Source: an uncultured bacterium (GTDB lineage Bacteria; Planctomycetota; UBA1135; GCA-002686595). From it: 7,249 bases of DNA. Below, one piece after another: positions 1-7,011 of this stretch. Made by a program: the position numbers and the translations under genes. Numbering within the stretch: position 1 is the first letter of the stretch; each line of letters begins with the position of its first letter. The stretch covers positions 1-7,249 of the forward strand of contig CAJXRJ010000388.1 in NCBI GenBank assembly GCA_913058555.1, given 5' to 3'. The notes beneath the pieces are model-generated. The model worked only from the letters and a program-made list of their open reading frames with translations, searched no databases and had not been told where the DNA came from.

Positions 1-27
1 GGCGTTCGAGGGGCGGTTTTCTGGATA

Positions 28-42
28 GTTGAATTGTTCAAC
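28..42. repeat. Short perfect inverted repeat downstream of the M14 peptidase gene
   Basis: GTTGAA (28-33) and TTCAAC (37-42) are perfectly complementary around a 3-nt spacer, TTG. The repeat lies 21 nt past the stop of the minus-strand peptidase gene. It could be a weak hairpin at the end of the transcript, although no U-rich run follows on the minus strand. It could also be a dyad operator for a gene beyond the contig edge. It is AT-rich compared with its surroundings. The rest of 1-62 shows no gene that I can support. Confidence 0.35.
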
Positions 43-62
43 GGCCTGCTAGGGCGGCGGCC

Positions 63-878
63 TCAGCGGACGACCATCGGCTCCGCCGTCGATGCCGGGC
101 CTTGCACCCCTGCATCGCCCCAAAGGACGCTCCGCAGGCCCCTCAGCAAAGCCGGACCGGACTCCTCGGGCCCTGAGCCCCTGCGAAACTCGATGGTCAA
201 GATCGGCACGCCCCAGTCGACCCCCACCCACGACCCAAGGGATCCAGGCGTTGGGTAACCCATGGAGGGCTGCACTCGCCAAGGGTTGCCTGCCCCCGCC
301 CGGAATCGATGGGCTTCGTCAGCCGCCGGCCCGTCGAAGTTCACGAAGGGCCCGCTCCTGGCGGAGTGCAGGACGATCACGAGGTCAGGCTTCGATCGCA
401 AGAGATCCCCGTGAACGGCGGCGATCTCCGGCTCGGAGAGGGCCCGGGGCCCGTTGCGACGGCTCGGCCGGAAGTTGTCCGACGGCCAGTTGCGGTTCGG
501 ATCCACGCCGGTCGAGGTCGTTCGCGATTCGGCTGCGGCCCCGTCGGGGCTCGCGTTCTCGATCAGTCGGACGTCCCAGGGGGCGTCCTTCAGGAGCTCG
601 ATGATCTCCGGGAGATGCCGCAGGCCCTCCTGCTCATCCCCGTGGATGCCCGCGATGACCGTCACCCGGCGGGCTTTCGCGCTCCGGTCCCCGACACTCC
701 GGTCCACGGCGCCGAGATTCATGGCGCGCACGGGGCGGCCCTCCCGGCTCGTCCCGATCGGCTCCCACTGCGGCGCCGCGGACGACCCCGCCTTCCCTGG
801 CATGGTCGCCGTTCCGGCGCGCGGCGCCGCACAGCCCACCGTGAGGCTGACGGCCACCGCTAAGAGGAGTCTTAGCAC
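63..878 (-). CDS. Predicted lipoprotein zinc carboxypeptidase/amidase, M14 family (MpaA-like)
   Basis: The 271-residue product has the M14 metallopeptidase signature. H79 and E82 sit in an H-G-D-E motif after a hydrophobic strand (VTVIAGIHGDE). H171 follows the strand LVIVLH and would be the third zinc ligand. E230 in LTIEF fits the catalytic glutamate. DPNRNWP (126-132) is the usual substrate-binding Asn-Arg segment. Small M14 enzymes of this type include murein peptide amidase MpaA and related gamma-glutamyl-diaminoacid hydrolases, so a role in cleaving peptidoglycan peptides is plausible. The substrate is inferred, not seen. The N-terminus (LRLLLAVAVSLTVGC) looks like a lipoprotein signal with C16 lipidated; the -3 residue is Thr instead of the usual Leu. 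The start is GTG at 878, with an in-frame TAG two codons upstream, so it is the earliest possible start. It overlaps the end of nrdJ by 7 nt and has no clear Shine-Dalgarno sequence. A Pro/Ala/Ser-rich stretch (about 17-37) probably tethers the domain. Confidence 0.85.
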   Translation of the reverse strand: MLRLLLAVAVSLTVGCAAPRAGTATMPGKAGSSAAPQWEPIGTSREGRPVRAMNLGAVDRSVGDRSAKARRVTVIAGIHGDEQEGLRHLPEIIELLKDAPWDVRLIENASPDGAAAESRTTSTGVDPNRNWPSDNFRPSRRNGPRALSEPEIAAVHGDLLRSKPDLVIVLHSARSGPFVNFDGPAADEAHRFRAGAGNPWRVQPSMGYPTPGSLGSWVGVDWGVPILTIEFRRGSGPEESGPALLRGLRSVLWGDAGVQGPASTAEPMVVR

Positions 879-3589
879 CTGCTAAATCCGCACGAGTGGC
901 ACTTCTCGCAGCCCTCTTCGAAGGACAGATGCCCCTCACAGCTCGGGCACTTCACCTTGTACTGGCGTCCAACCGGGGCCCGGCGCCGCTCCACCGGAGC
1001 CTCCGCTTCCAAGGAGGCGGGGTCCACGCGGCCCAGGAGGAGGTTCTCGAGGCCGTGCTGGTCCTTCGCGCGCTTGTAACGCAGGAGCGCAGTGGCCAGA
1101 CCATCGGCAAGGGACATGATGCGGCCGTCCTTGGTCGGGACGGAGAGGCTGCTGCCGATCCCGGAGAGCTGCGCCACGGCTGTCGTGAGGCTGCCGTTCG
1201 AGCGCAGCCACAAGGACAGGATGCGGCAGATCGCTTCGAGGTCGGAGTTCGCCACGTCGCCGCCCTTGCCGAGCTGGGCAAAGACCTCGCGCTCGCGCCC
1301 GGTATGGGGATCGACGGAAACCTTCACGTGCATGTTCCCGAAGGGCGTCATCTGACGGATGCGCAGGGACGACATGATCTCGGGCAGCTTCACGGGCGCC
1401 AGGTCGGCGCCGCGGGCCTCGTCGGAGATCGGCGCCACGTAGAGCGGCTCTGGAATGTCCCGCGGCACGTCGTGCCCCCCTTGGGGCCCGGCATCGGCAA
1501 GCGCCCTCGCCGCGGCGGCCGCGATCTCGTGGGGATCGCCAGCGCCAGGGGAATCCGATCCCCGGTCCTGGGCAACGACGTCCGCGACGGGTGTTGAGTG
1601 TGCGGACCCAACCCCCGTCGCTTCCGAAGCAGCCCCTCCCGCGGGGCGTTGGGCGTCTTTCAACGCCATTGGCTGCATTTCGCGGCAGCCGTCGCGGTAC
1701 ACGGTGACACCCTTGACGCCGAGGTCGATCGCCATCTCGTAGATCTGGCGGACGTCGTCGACGGAGGCATCCTTCGCGAAGTTGATTGTCTTGGAGATCG
1801 ATGCGTCGCAGTGATCCTGGAACGCGCTCTGCATGCGCATGTGCCACTTGGGGGCGATGTCATGCGCAGTGACGAAGAGCTTCTTATGAGCATCCGGCAC
1901 AGAGGGTGTGTGTGCAAGTGTTCCCTCCTCCAAGATCTTCGAGATCAGCTCCTCGCTGTAGTAACCCGCGGAACGGGCCACCTTCTCGAACACCTCGTTC
2001 ACCTCGCGCATGACGGTCGGCTTGCCCGCCGCGTCCTTCATGACCTGACGCTGGAACGCGAGGCTGAACATCGGCTCGATGCCGCCGGAGCATCCGGCAA
2101 GGATCGAGATCGTGCCCGTCGGCGCGATGGTGGTCGTGTAGGAGTTGCGCAGACGAACGCCGCGTTTCTGCCACTCGGACCCCTCCCATGCCGCGAACAC
2201 GCCGCGCTCTTCAGCGAGGACTTCCGATGCCACGCGGCTCTCTTCGCTGAGAACACGCATTGTCTCCTTCGCGAAGGCGATGCCTTCGTCGGAGTCGTAA
2301 GCGAGGCCAAGCTGGTAGAGCGCATCGGCGAGGCCCATCACCCCCAGCCCGATTCGCCGGGTCATTCGCGCCATTTCGCCGATCTCGCGCAGCGGATAAC
2401 GGTTGACTTCAATGACGTTGTCGAGGAAGCGCGTGCACGTATGCACGACCTCGCGATAGGCATCCCAGTGGAAACTCGCTCCAGCACCGCCCTCCGTGTT
2501 CCCCGAGGCGTTGGCCGCCGGCAGGACGAAGCGGCCGAGGTTGATCGAACCGAGGTTGCAGGAGTCCCAGGCGTGCAGGGGCTGCTCCCCGCAGGGGTTC
2601 GTCGCCTCGATGTCGCCGAGGTTCTTGATCGGGTTGGTGGCGTTGATGCGGTCGATGAAGACCACGCCGGGCTCGCCGGTCTTGTGGGCGTGCTGGATGA
2701 TGGTGTCCCAGACCTCGCCAACGGTCCAATGCTGCCCGGTGCGGACGCCCTGGGCGTCGCGGCGCTCGAAGGGCTTCCAGGCACCTGTGCGGGGGCTCTT
2801 CACTTCGTGCACCGCACGGGGGTTGTCCTTCAGCGCCTCAAGGAACTTGGTCGTGATCGCCACGCTGATGTTGAAGTTGGTGAGCTGGGAGCGGTCGTCC
2901 TTGTGAACGATGAAACGATCGATGTCCGGGTGGTCCACCCGCAGGATGCCCATGTTGGCCCCCTTGCGGAACGCGCCCTGCTGGATCGAGTCCGACGCCT
3001 TCGAGAACACGTCCATGAACGTGAGGGGCCCCGCGCCGCGGCCGCCGGAGGACTCCACGCGGTCCCCGGCCTCACGGATTCGGCTGAAGTTGAATCCGGT
3101 GCCGCCGCCAGCTTTCTGAATGAGTGCCGTGGCCTTAACCGCGTCGTAGATGGACTCCACAGAGTCCCCCACGGGGAGGACGAAGCACGCTGACAGCATG
3201 CCGCTGCCGCGGCCGGCGTTGGTCAGGCAGGGGCTGTTCGGGAGGAACATCCTCTGGCTCATGAGCGTGTAGAAGTCCCGGGCGACCTCGAGGGCCTCCT
3301 CGGGCTCGGCGTCGAACTTGAGCTCGGCCTTGGCCACCGTGCGGGCGACCCGCCAGAAGAGCTGGCGCGGGGTCTCCAACAGGCGATCTGACTCGTCACG
3401 GCCGAGATAGCGGCGCTCGAGCACCGTGACGGCGTTCTCGGTGAGGTCCGGGTCCGCAAGATCCGACGGCGGGTCTTGGGCGTACAGCCCGCGGAGCGCA
3501 GTCTCGTTCGCAGTCTCCTCGTCCCCGCGGCCATCTTGGGCTGCGGATTCGGTCGCGCGGAACGCCTCGTGAGTGTCGGTCGTGGTCAA
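872..3589 (-). CDS. nrdJ: Adenosylcobalamin-dependent (class II) ribonucleoside-diphosphate reductase
   Basis: This 905-residue cytoplasmic enzyme reduces ribonucleotides to deoxyribonucleotides using a radical generated from adenosylcobalamin. The catalytic barrel carries N-P-C-G-E (331-335), with C333 as the predicted thiyl-radical cysteine and N331 and E335 beside it. C135 (SACFVLP) and C344 (SCNLGSINLG) are the predicted redox pair. Their spacing matches what I recall for Thermotoga maritima NrdJ (C134/C322/C333). Other landmarks are AGGGTGFNFS (160-169) and APTGTIS (489-495). A TSCPD-type C-terminal domain runs from about 735 to 820. The tail is a Cys cluster (C881, C884, C894, C897, C900, C905) that combines a zinc ribbon with shuttle cysteines. 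No ATP-cone is evident at the N-terminus. A low-complexity Ala/Gly/Pro-rich linker (about 645-725) joins barrel and TSCPD domain. The chosen start is TTG at 3589, six nt after a good Shine-Dalgarno sequence AAGGGAG; there is no nearby ATG in frame. The stop TAA overlaps the next gene's GTG. Confidence 0.97.
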   Translation of the reverse strand: MTTTDTHEAFRATESAAQDGRGDEETANETALRGLYAQDPPSDLADPDLTENAVTVLERRYLGRDESDRLLETPRQLFWRVARTVAKAELKFDAEPEEALEVARDFYTLMSQRMFLPNSPCLTNAGRGSGMLSACFVLPVGDSVESIYDAVKATALIQKAGGGTGFNFSRIREAGDRVESSGGRGAGPLTFMDVFSKASDSIQQGAFRKGANMGILRVDHPDIDRFIVHKDDRSQLTNFNISVAITTKFLEALKDNPRAVHEVKSPRTGAWKPFERRDAQGVRTGQHWTVGEVWDTIIQHAHKTGEPGVVFIDRINATNPIKNLGDIEATNPCGEQPLHAWDSCNLGSINLGRFVLPAANASGNTEGGAGASFHWDAYREVVHTCTRFLDNVIEVNRYPLREIGEMARMTRRIGLGVMGLADALYQLGLAYDSDEGIAFAKETMRVLSEESRVASEVLAEERGVFAAWEGSEWQKRGVRLRNSYTTTIAPTGTISILAGCSGGIEPMFSLAFQRQVMKDAAGKPTVMREVNEVFEKVARSAGYYSEELISKILEEGTLAHTPSVPDAHKKLFVTAHDIAPKWHMRMQSAFQDHCDASISKTINFAKDASVDDVRQIYEMAIDLGVKGVTVYRDGCREMQPMALKDAQRPAGGAASEATGVGSAHSTPVADVVAQDRGSDSPGAGDPHEIAAAAARALADAGPQGGHDVPRDIPEPLYVAPISDEARGADLAPVKLPEIMSSLRIRQMTPFGNMHVKVSVDPHTGREREVFAQLGKGGDVANSDLEAICRILSLWLRSNGSLTTAVAQLSGIGSSLSVPTKDGRIMSLADGLATALLRYKRAKDQHGLENLLLGRVDPASLEAEAPVERRRAPVGRQYKVKCPSCEGHLSFEEGCEKCHSCGFSRC

Positions 3590-3595
3590 AGGGAG

Positions 3596-3602
3596 CTCCC
3601 TT
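3596..3602 (-). promoter_or_regulatory. Shine-Dalgarno site that fixes the TTG start of nrdJ
   Basis: On the minus strand AAGGGAG ends 6 nt before the TTG at 3589. It is the only convincing ribosome-binding site near any candidate start in this window and supports a non-ATG start for nrdJ. The site lies half inside a perfect 10-bp palindrome, GGGAGCTCCC (3591-3600). Local pairing or dimerisation could therefore mask it. Confidence 0.7.
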
Positions 3603-3775
3603 ACGTGGAAACGGTGAGCGGTCTAAGCGAACACGCGGTGCGGCCGCATGTGTGCGCAGTCGATACACCGCGCGGCTCCGCATCATTCGGGTGCGGCGGT
3701 GTCGATGCAAGCCCTCGTCCGAGGGGACCACGTCCGGCGTGGGATCGACCACCTAAAATCCCCGTGGAGGGTCCG
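3603..3775 (-). promoter_or_regulatory. nrdJ leader / murJ-nrdJ intergenic region with a run of inverted repeats
   Basis: This gap between murJ and nrdJ has no gene that I can support, but it is packed with potential hairpins. One is CCACG (3728-3732) with CGTGG (3738-3742). A second is CCCTC (3712-3716) with GAGGG (3721-3725) around a 4-nt loop. A third, larger one pairs GCA (3656-3658), CGA (3661-3663) and CACCGC (3666-3671) with GCGGTG (3696-3701), TCG (3702-3704) and TGC (3706-3708). There is also a perfect palindrome TGCGGCCGCA (3639-3648). A weak promoter-like pair on the minus strand, TTGCAT (3705-3710) and AATGAT (3682-3687) with 17-nt spacing, overlaps the large hairpin. I found no cobalamin-riboswitch B12 box and no clear NrdR box. 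The region may be a murJ terminator, a structured nrdJ leader or both. High GC content makes chance pairings common. Confidence 0.4.
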
Positions 3776-5488
3776 TCAGCGGCTCCGGAATTTCCCGAGG
3801 ACCCGGCCGGTGATTTCACGCACCATCTCGACGCCGAGGACCGCTCCGGCGGCGACATAGCTCGCTCCCCCGACGGCAATTGCGACGGTGAGGGCCAGGA
3901 AGCGCCCGACGAAGTCATCGAGGAAGGCCTCGGTGAAGTACGCACAGCACCCTGAGATGACCGACGCGAGCAGCATTTTTGCGAAGGGCCCACGCCAGGG
4001 CGTCTGACAATTCGGCAATCCTAATTTTCGGGTCAGTCCGGGGAGGAGCAACACGACATTGAGCGCGCTCGTGATCGCCGTAGCCGCCGCCAGGCCCTCG
4101 ATGTCCATGCCGAGGCCCACCAGGAACCAGGCATTGAGACCGATGTTTAGGATCAGCATCGTCGCGGAGACCTTCACGGGCGTCACGAAGTCGCCCATGG
4201 CGTAGTAGGTGCGCGCGACCAGCCCCGTCGCCCCCGCCGTCAGGATCGCGAAGCAGAGGACCTGGAGCGCTGGCGTCATGCGCGTGACGCCCTCCGCGTT
4301 GAAGTCACCGCGCTCGAAGAAGACCTCGATCACCGGGCGGGCCAAGGCAAAGAGACCCACGGCCGCGGGCAGAGCGACCGCGGCGATGGCGAGGTGCGTG
4401 CGATCGTGCAGCTCACGGATGTCACGGGATCGCTTTTGGTGGCCGAGCTCCTGGAGGGCCGGGAAGACCGCGCTCGTGGCGGCGATGGCGATCAGGGCGA
4501 GCGGGAACTGCTGTACCCGATTTGCGAAGTAGTGGAGGGTTGGGCCGCCGTTCTCGAGCAGGCTCTCCGCCATCAGGCCATCCACCATGACGTTGATCTG
4601 GTAGACGGCGGCGCCAAGGGCCAGGGGCGCCGAACGCTTGAGCACATCCAACGGCCGCGGGGCGCTTTTCGGCAAGGGCACGGCGGGCTGGGAGCCGCCG
4701 AAGAATCCACTCGCACGGAGGGCTGGCCACTGGGTCGCGAGCTGGAGCACACCTGCGAACAGGACTCCCCAGGCCAGCCACCGGGCCATGTCAAGGTGCC
4801 GCGCGAGCCCCTCTTGCCCGAGCTCGCCCGGGGCCTCAGGAGAGGGCCCAAACCACCCGAAGCGAATGGCGATCACGAGCAGCGCTCCGATCCAGGCCAC
4901 GTTCATGACCGCAGGCGCGATGGCTGGCGCCCCAAAGCGCCCGCGCACATGCAAGGCGCCCGTGAAGAGCGCCGACACGCACACAAGCACGACGAACGGC
5001 ATCACGCGGAGCGTGAGCTCACGCACCGCCCCCGGATCTTCCCCGAGCCAGGCCCAACCGGTGATGGGCATGAGGTCCGGCGCCAGGGCCACCAGCCCCA
5101 TCATGACGATCGTCAACCCGAGCAGAAGCCCGATCAGCATCCGCAGCGTCGAGCGGAAGAGCGTGCGGCCGGCCCCGTCGCCATGGTCCCCGTCCACGGC
5201 GGTCAACGCCGTTTGGAAGCTCGTCGCGAGCGCCCCTTCACCGAGGAATCGACGGAAGAGATTCGGCACTCGATAGGCCGTGATGAACGCGTCGAAGATC
5301 GCGGATCGGTTGCCGAACAGGAAGGCCGCGAGGGCCTCCCGGGCAAAGCCCAGGATTCGACTCACGAGGGTCAACCCCGAGATCATCGCCGTCCGGCGCC
5401 CGAGGCGGCCATGGCGCTTGGACCCTGTGGTCTCGCCCGGTGTCCCGGCGGGAGACTCGGACTGGGCTTCTTTGGACGGTGGCGACAA
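3776..5488 (-). CDS. murJ: Lipid II flippase MurJ (MviN, MOP superfamily)
   Basis: MurJ moves the peptidoglycan precursor lipid II across the inner membrane to the periplasmic face. The product (570 residues from this start) is a polytopic membrane protein with many hydrophobic segments, consistent with the 14 helices of the family. The N-terminal signature is clear: LTLVSRILGFARE with R44 and R50, then AIFDAFITAYRVPNLFRRFLGEGA with D66 and the R79/R80 pair, and later YFANRVQQFPLAL with R324. These correspond to the cavity arginines and aspartate known to be needed in E. coli MurJ. The start is uncertain. TTG at 5488 adds a Ser/Pro/Gly-rich tail of about 30 residues before the first helix. 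ATG at 5386 gives 536 residues but trims the start of helix 1, which begins near the Arg-Arg-Thr-Ala-Met segment. Neither has a good Shine-Dalgarno sequence. The frame stays open to 5932, but that stretch lacks family similarity and runs antisense to the neighbouring gene. The gene lies upstream of nrdJ on the same strand. Confidence 0.93.
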   Translation of the reverse strand: MSPPSKEAQSESPAGTPGETTGSKRHGRLGRRTAMISGLTLVSRILGFAREALAAFLFGNRSAIFDAFITAYRVPNLFRRFLGEGALATSFQTALTAVDGDHGDGAGRTLFRSTLRMLIGLLLGLTIVMMGLVALAPDLMPITGWAWLGEDPGAVRELTLRVMPFVVLVCVSALFTGALHVRGRFGAPAIAPAVMNVAWIGALLVIAIRFGWFGPSPEAPGELGQEGLARHLDMARWLAWGVLFAGVLQLATQWPALRASGFFGGSQPAVPLPKSAPRPLDVLKRSAPLALGAAVYQINVMVDGLMAESLLENGGPTLHYFANRVQQFPLALIAIAATSAVFPALQELGHQKRSRDIRELHDRTHLAIAAVALPAAVGLFALARPVIEVFFERGDFNAEGVTRMTPALQVLCFAILTAGATGLVARTYYAMGDFVTPVKVSATMLILNIGLNAWFLVGLGMDIEGLAAATAITSALNVVLLLPGLTRKLGLPNCQTPWRGPFAKMLLASVISGCCAYFTEAFLDDFVGRFLALTVAIAVGGASYVAAGAVLGVEMVREITGRVLGKFRSR

Positions 5489-5640
5489 GGCGTAGTCTGG
5501 GAACCAGGATTGGCGTTTCCGGTTGGGACGGCACCCCGCGGTGCCCCCCTGCCCGCAAACGCCAAAGGTGGGCCCCAGACTAGCCCTTGCCAGCCATGGC
5601 TCCGCGCCCCAAACGAAGAACTCCGTGAACGGAGGGACAG
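5440..5640. repeat. Long imperfect inverted repeat centred near 5537.5
   Basis: Paired segments share one centre of symmetry. CAAGG (5486-5490) pairs with CCTTG (5585-5589). TAGTCTGGG (5493-5501) pairs with CCCAGACTA (5574-5582). TTGGCGTTT (5510-5518) pairs with AAACGCCAA (5557-5565). CGG (5520-5522) pairs with CCG (5553-5555). GGCACC (5530-5535) pairs with GGTGCC (5540-5545) around a CCGC loop. In slightly shifted register, ACC (5503-5505) pairs with GGT (5567-5569) and GGG (5525-5527) with CCC (5547-5549). Weaker similarity continues outward: CTTCTTTGG (5467-5475) against CCAAACGAAG (5609-5618), CGGA/TCCG (5458-5461 and 5622-5625) and TGTCCC/GGGACA (5441-5446 and 5634-5639). The core, 5486-5589, is firm and the outer limits are approximate. 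It fills much of the murJ divergent region and reaches into the proposed murJ 5' end. No U-run follows on either strand, so it does not look like an ordinary terminator. Confidence 0.65.
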
Positions 5641-5705
5641 GCTCTCCGAGGGTTTCGGGGAGGTACACTGGGGCCCGAAGGCCGACACTGTTCGGCGCCG
5701 TGCCC
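5590..5705. promoter_or_regulatory. Divergent intergenic region between murJ and the secreted-protein gene
   Basis: Promoters for the plus-strand gene should lie here, and those for murJ here or within the inverted repeat beside it. I see only a poor -10-like TACACT at 5664-5669 on the plus strand, with no good -35 partner at the usual spacing. No Shine-Dalgarno sequence stands just before the ATG at 5706. Nothing else in this stretch can be supported by eye. Confidence 0.3.
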
Positions 5706-6983
5706 ATGCCCTCCATTCGCTCGATCGGAACCGCCTGCGCCCCCGCGATGGTGTGGGCCTCCGTTGCCGCCGCGACCGTGTGCGTCGCCGCCGCCCAAAG
5801 GGTGATGATCCCGCACACGAGTCCCCGGGGCCTCATCGCCCTCGTCGACGTCAGCGCGGGCGCCATGATCCAGTCCGACTGGATCGACGTGGACGCCACG
5901 GCCGTTCCGCCGCTGACGAGCGCCAACCTCATCAGCCATGCCGAGCGCGTCCGGGACGAAGTCTGGGTCGCCGCCGGCCAGTGGATCTACCGGTACGACA
6001 TTCCCTCCCGCGGACTGATCAGCTCCTTCTCGGTCGGCCTGCCGGCGCGCAGCATCGAGCGCCAAGCGAACCGCGTCCTGGTCACGACGAGGTCCAACAT
6101 TCACTCGTTCGATCTGGCCGGCTCCCCCACCGGCCTGTTCCCCATCGACGATGCGGGCGACACGATGGACATGGGCGACGGCACGATGCTCGTCGCTCTC
6201 CAGGACGGCACCCGCGTCGAGCGCTACACCCTCTCCGGCGCCTTCCTCGAGGTCTTTGCCGGCCCCTCCGTCCCGACGCCCTTCGGCATCCTCTCACGCC
6301 CGCGCCAACTGGCCCGTCGCAGGAACAGCAACGTGCTCATTTGCGGCGACGTGCGCGTCTACGAGTTCACGCCCGCTGGCGACTTCGTCCAAGAGGTCGA
6401 CGCAGGTCCCTTCGAGGGGGGCGTCTTTGAGACCTTCGGCGGTCGCTGGCTCGTGCCCCTCGGCACAGGCCTCGCCCTGTACGACCCCGAGTTTCATACC
6501 ACCAACACCGTGGGCGGCCCCTTCTTCGGTCAGGGCCGCAAGATCGGCCTCTTCGACCGCGGCGACGCCGGCGTGCTAGGCCCTGGCGATCCTTCCACCG
6601 CGGTGACCTGCGCCGGCGCCCCCAACTCCACGGGCTTCGCCGCCCGCATCGGAACCCTCGGCAGTCCCTTCGTCGAAGACCGCCTCTTTGGCCTCTTCGC
6701 CGACCGCCTCCCCCCGGGCGCCATGGCCGCCATGGCGATCTCCCGCGAGCCCGCCGCCATCCTCTTCGCCGGCGGCACGATCTGCCTCTCCCGCTCCAGC
6801 CTCGCCTTCCCCGGCGGCCCCCAAATCGCTGACCCGACAGGCCGCATCCAACTCCCGATCATCCGGGGCCCGATCTACCTCACTAGCGTCGTCCCGGGCC
6901 TCACGCTCCACGCGCAGGTCATCTACCGCGAAGGCCCGACCGTCATGGTCTCCGACGCCGTCCGCGTCACCTTCGCGGAGTAG
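5706..6983 (+). CDS. Secreted beta-propeller-like protein with planctomycete NSTG-type C-terminal domain
   Basis: The 425-residue product begins with a probable signal peptide: R5, a hydrophobic run to about 30 and a likely cleavage after VCVAAA. It is therefore predicted to be exported. Residues 85-263 hold five similar segments, each a valine-rich strand, a turn, a strand ending in Tyr/Phe, then often a Gly and a further strand. They start near 85, 123, 160, 209 and 248, about 40 residues apart, as expected for propeller blades. The C-terminal domain (about 302-425) has C302, an N-S-T-G motif, a second cysteine in GGTICL (C360) and a closing VSDAVRVTF strand. The two cysteines may form a disulphide. 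The conserved W-x-R-D segment of this domain is degenerate here (VIYREG). The molecular role is unknown; these proteins are usually large paralogous sets. The start is ATG 5706 because it opens the signal peptide. GTG 5700 is an alternative, and the frame extends to 5523 without signal-like sequence. Confidence 0.82.
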   Translation: MPSIRSIGTACAPAMVWASVAAATVCVAAAQRVMIPHTSPRGLIALVDVSAGAMIQSDWIDVDATAVPPLTSANLISHAERVRDEVWVAAGQWIYRYDIPSRGLISSFSVGLPARSIERQANRVLVTTRSNIHSFDLAGSPTGLFPIDDAGDTMDMGDGTMLVALQDGTRVERYTLSGAFLEVFAGPSVPTPFGILSRPRQLARRRNSNVLICGDVRVYEFTPAGDFVQEVDAGPFEGGVFETFGGRWLVPLGTGLALYDPEFHTTNTVGGPFFGQGRKIGLFDRGDAGVLGPGDPSTAVTCAGAPNSTGFAARIGTLGSPFVEDRLFGLFADRLPPGAMAAMAISREPAAILFAGGTICLSRSSLAFPGGPQIADPTGRIQLPIIRGPIYLTSVVPGLTLHAQVIYREGPTVMVSDAVRVTFAE

Positions 6984-7011
6984 CGGGCCGCGACCACGCA
7001 ACGCGTTCCTC

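Noticed and set aside
49..939. Several open frames on both strands over the M14 peptidase region
   Set aside because: They overlap the peptidase, which has a full set of zinc-ligand and catalytic motifs. The alternatives are Arg/Pro-rich with no domain.
1598..3193. A 531-codon open frame on the plus strand
   Set aside because: It is exactly antisense to nrdJ, whose protein motifs are unmistakable. Its translation is His/Arg/Val-rich with no recognisable domain, typical of a shadow frame in GC-rich DNA.
3590..3775. Cobalamin riboswitch upstream of the B12-dependent reductase
   Set aside because: I looked for a B12-box-like conserved core on the minus strand and found none. The gap is also short for a full cobalamin riboswitch.
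5489..5932. Extended N-terminus of murJ starting at 5932
   Set aside because: It would add 148 residues without MurJ similarity and overlap the signal peptide of the divergent gene. It also runs through the long inverted repeat.
4394..6430. A 678-codon open frame on the plus strand
   Set aside because: It is antisense to murJ and then out of frame over the secreted-protein gene. Its product is Arg/Pro/Gly-rich and low-complexity, and it has no family match that I can see.
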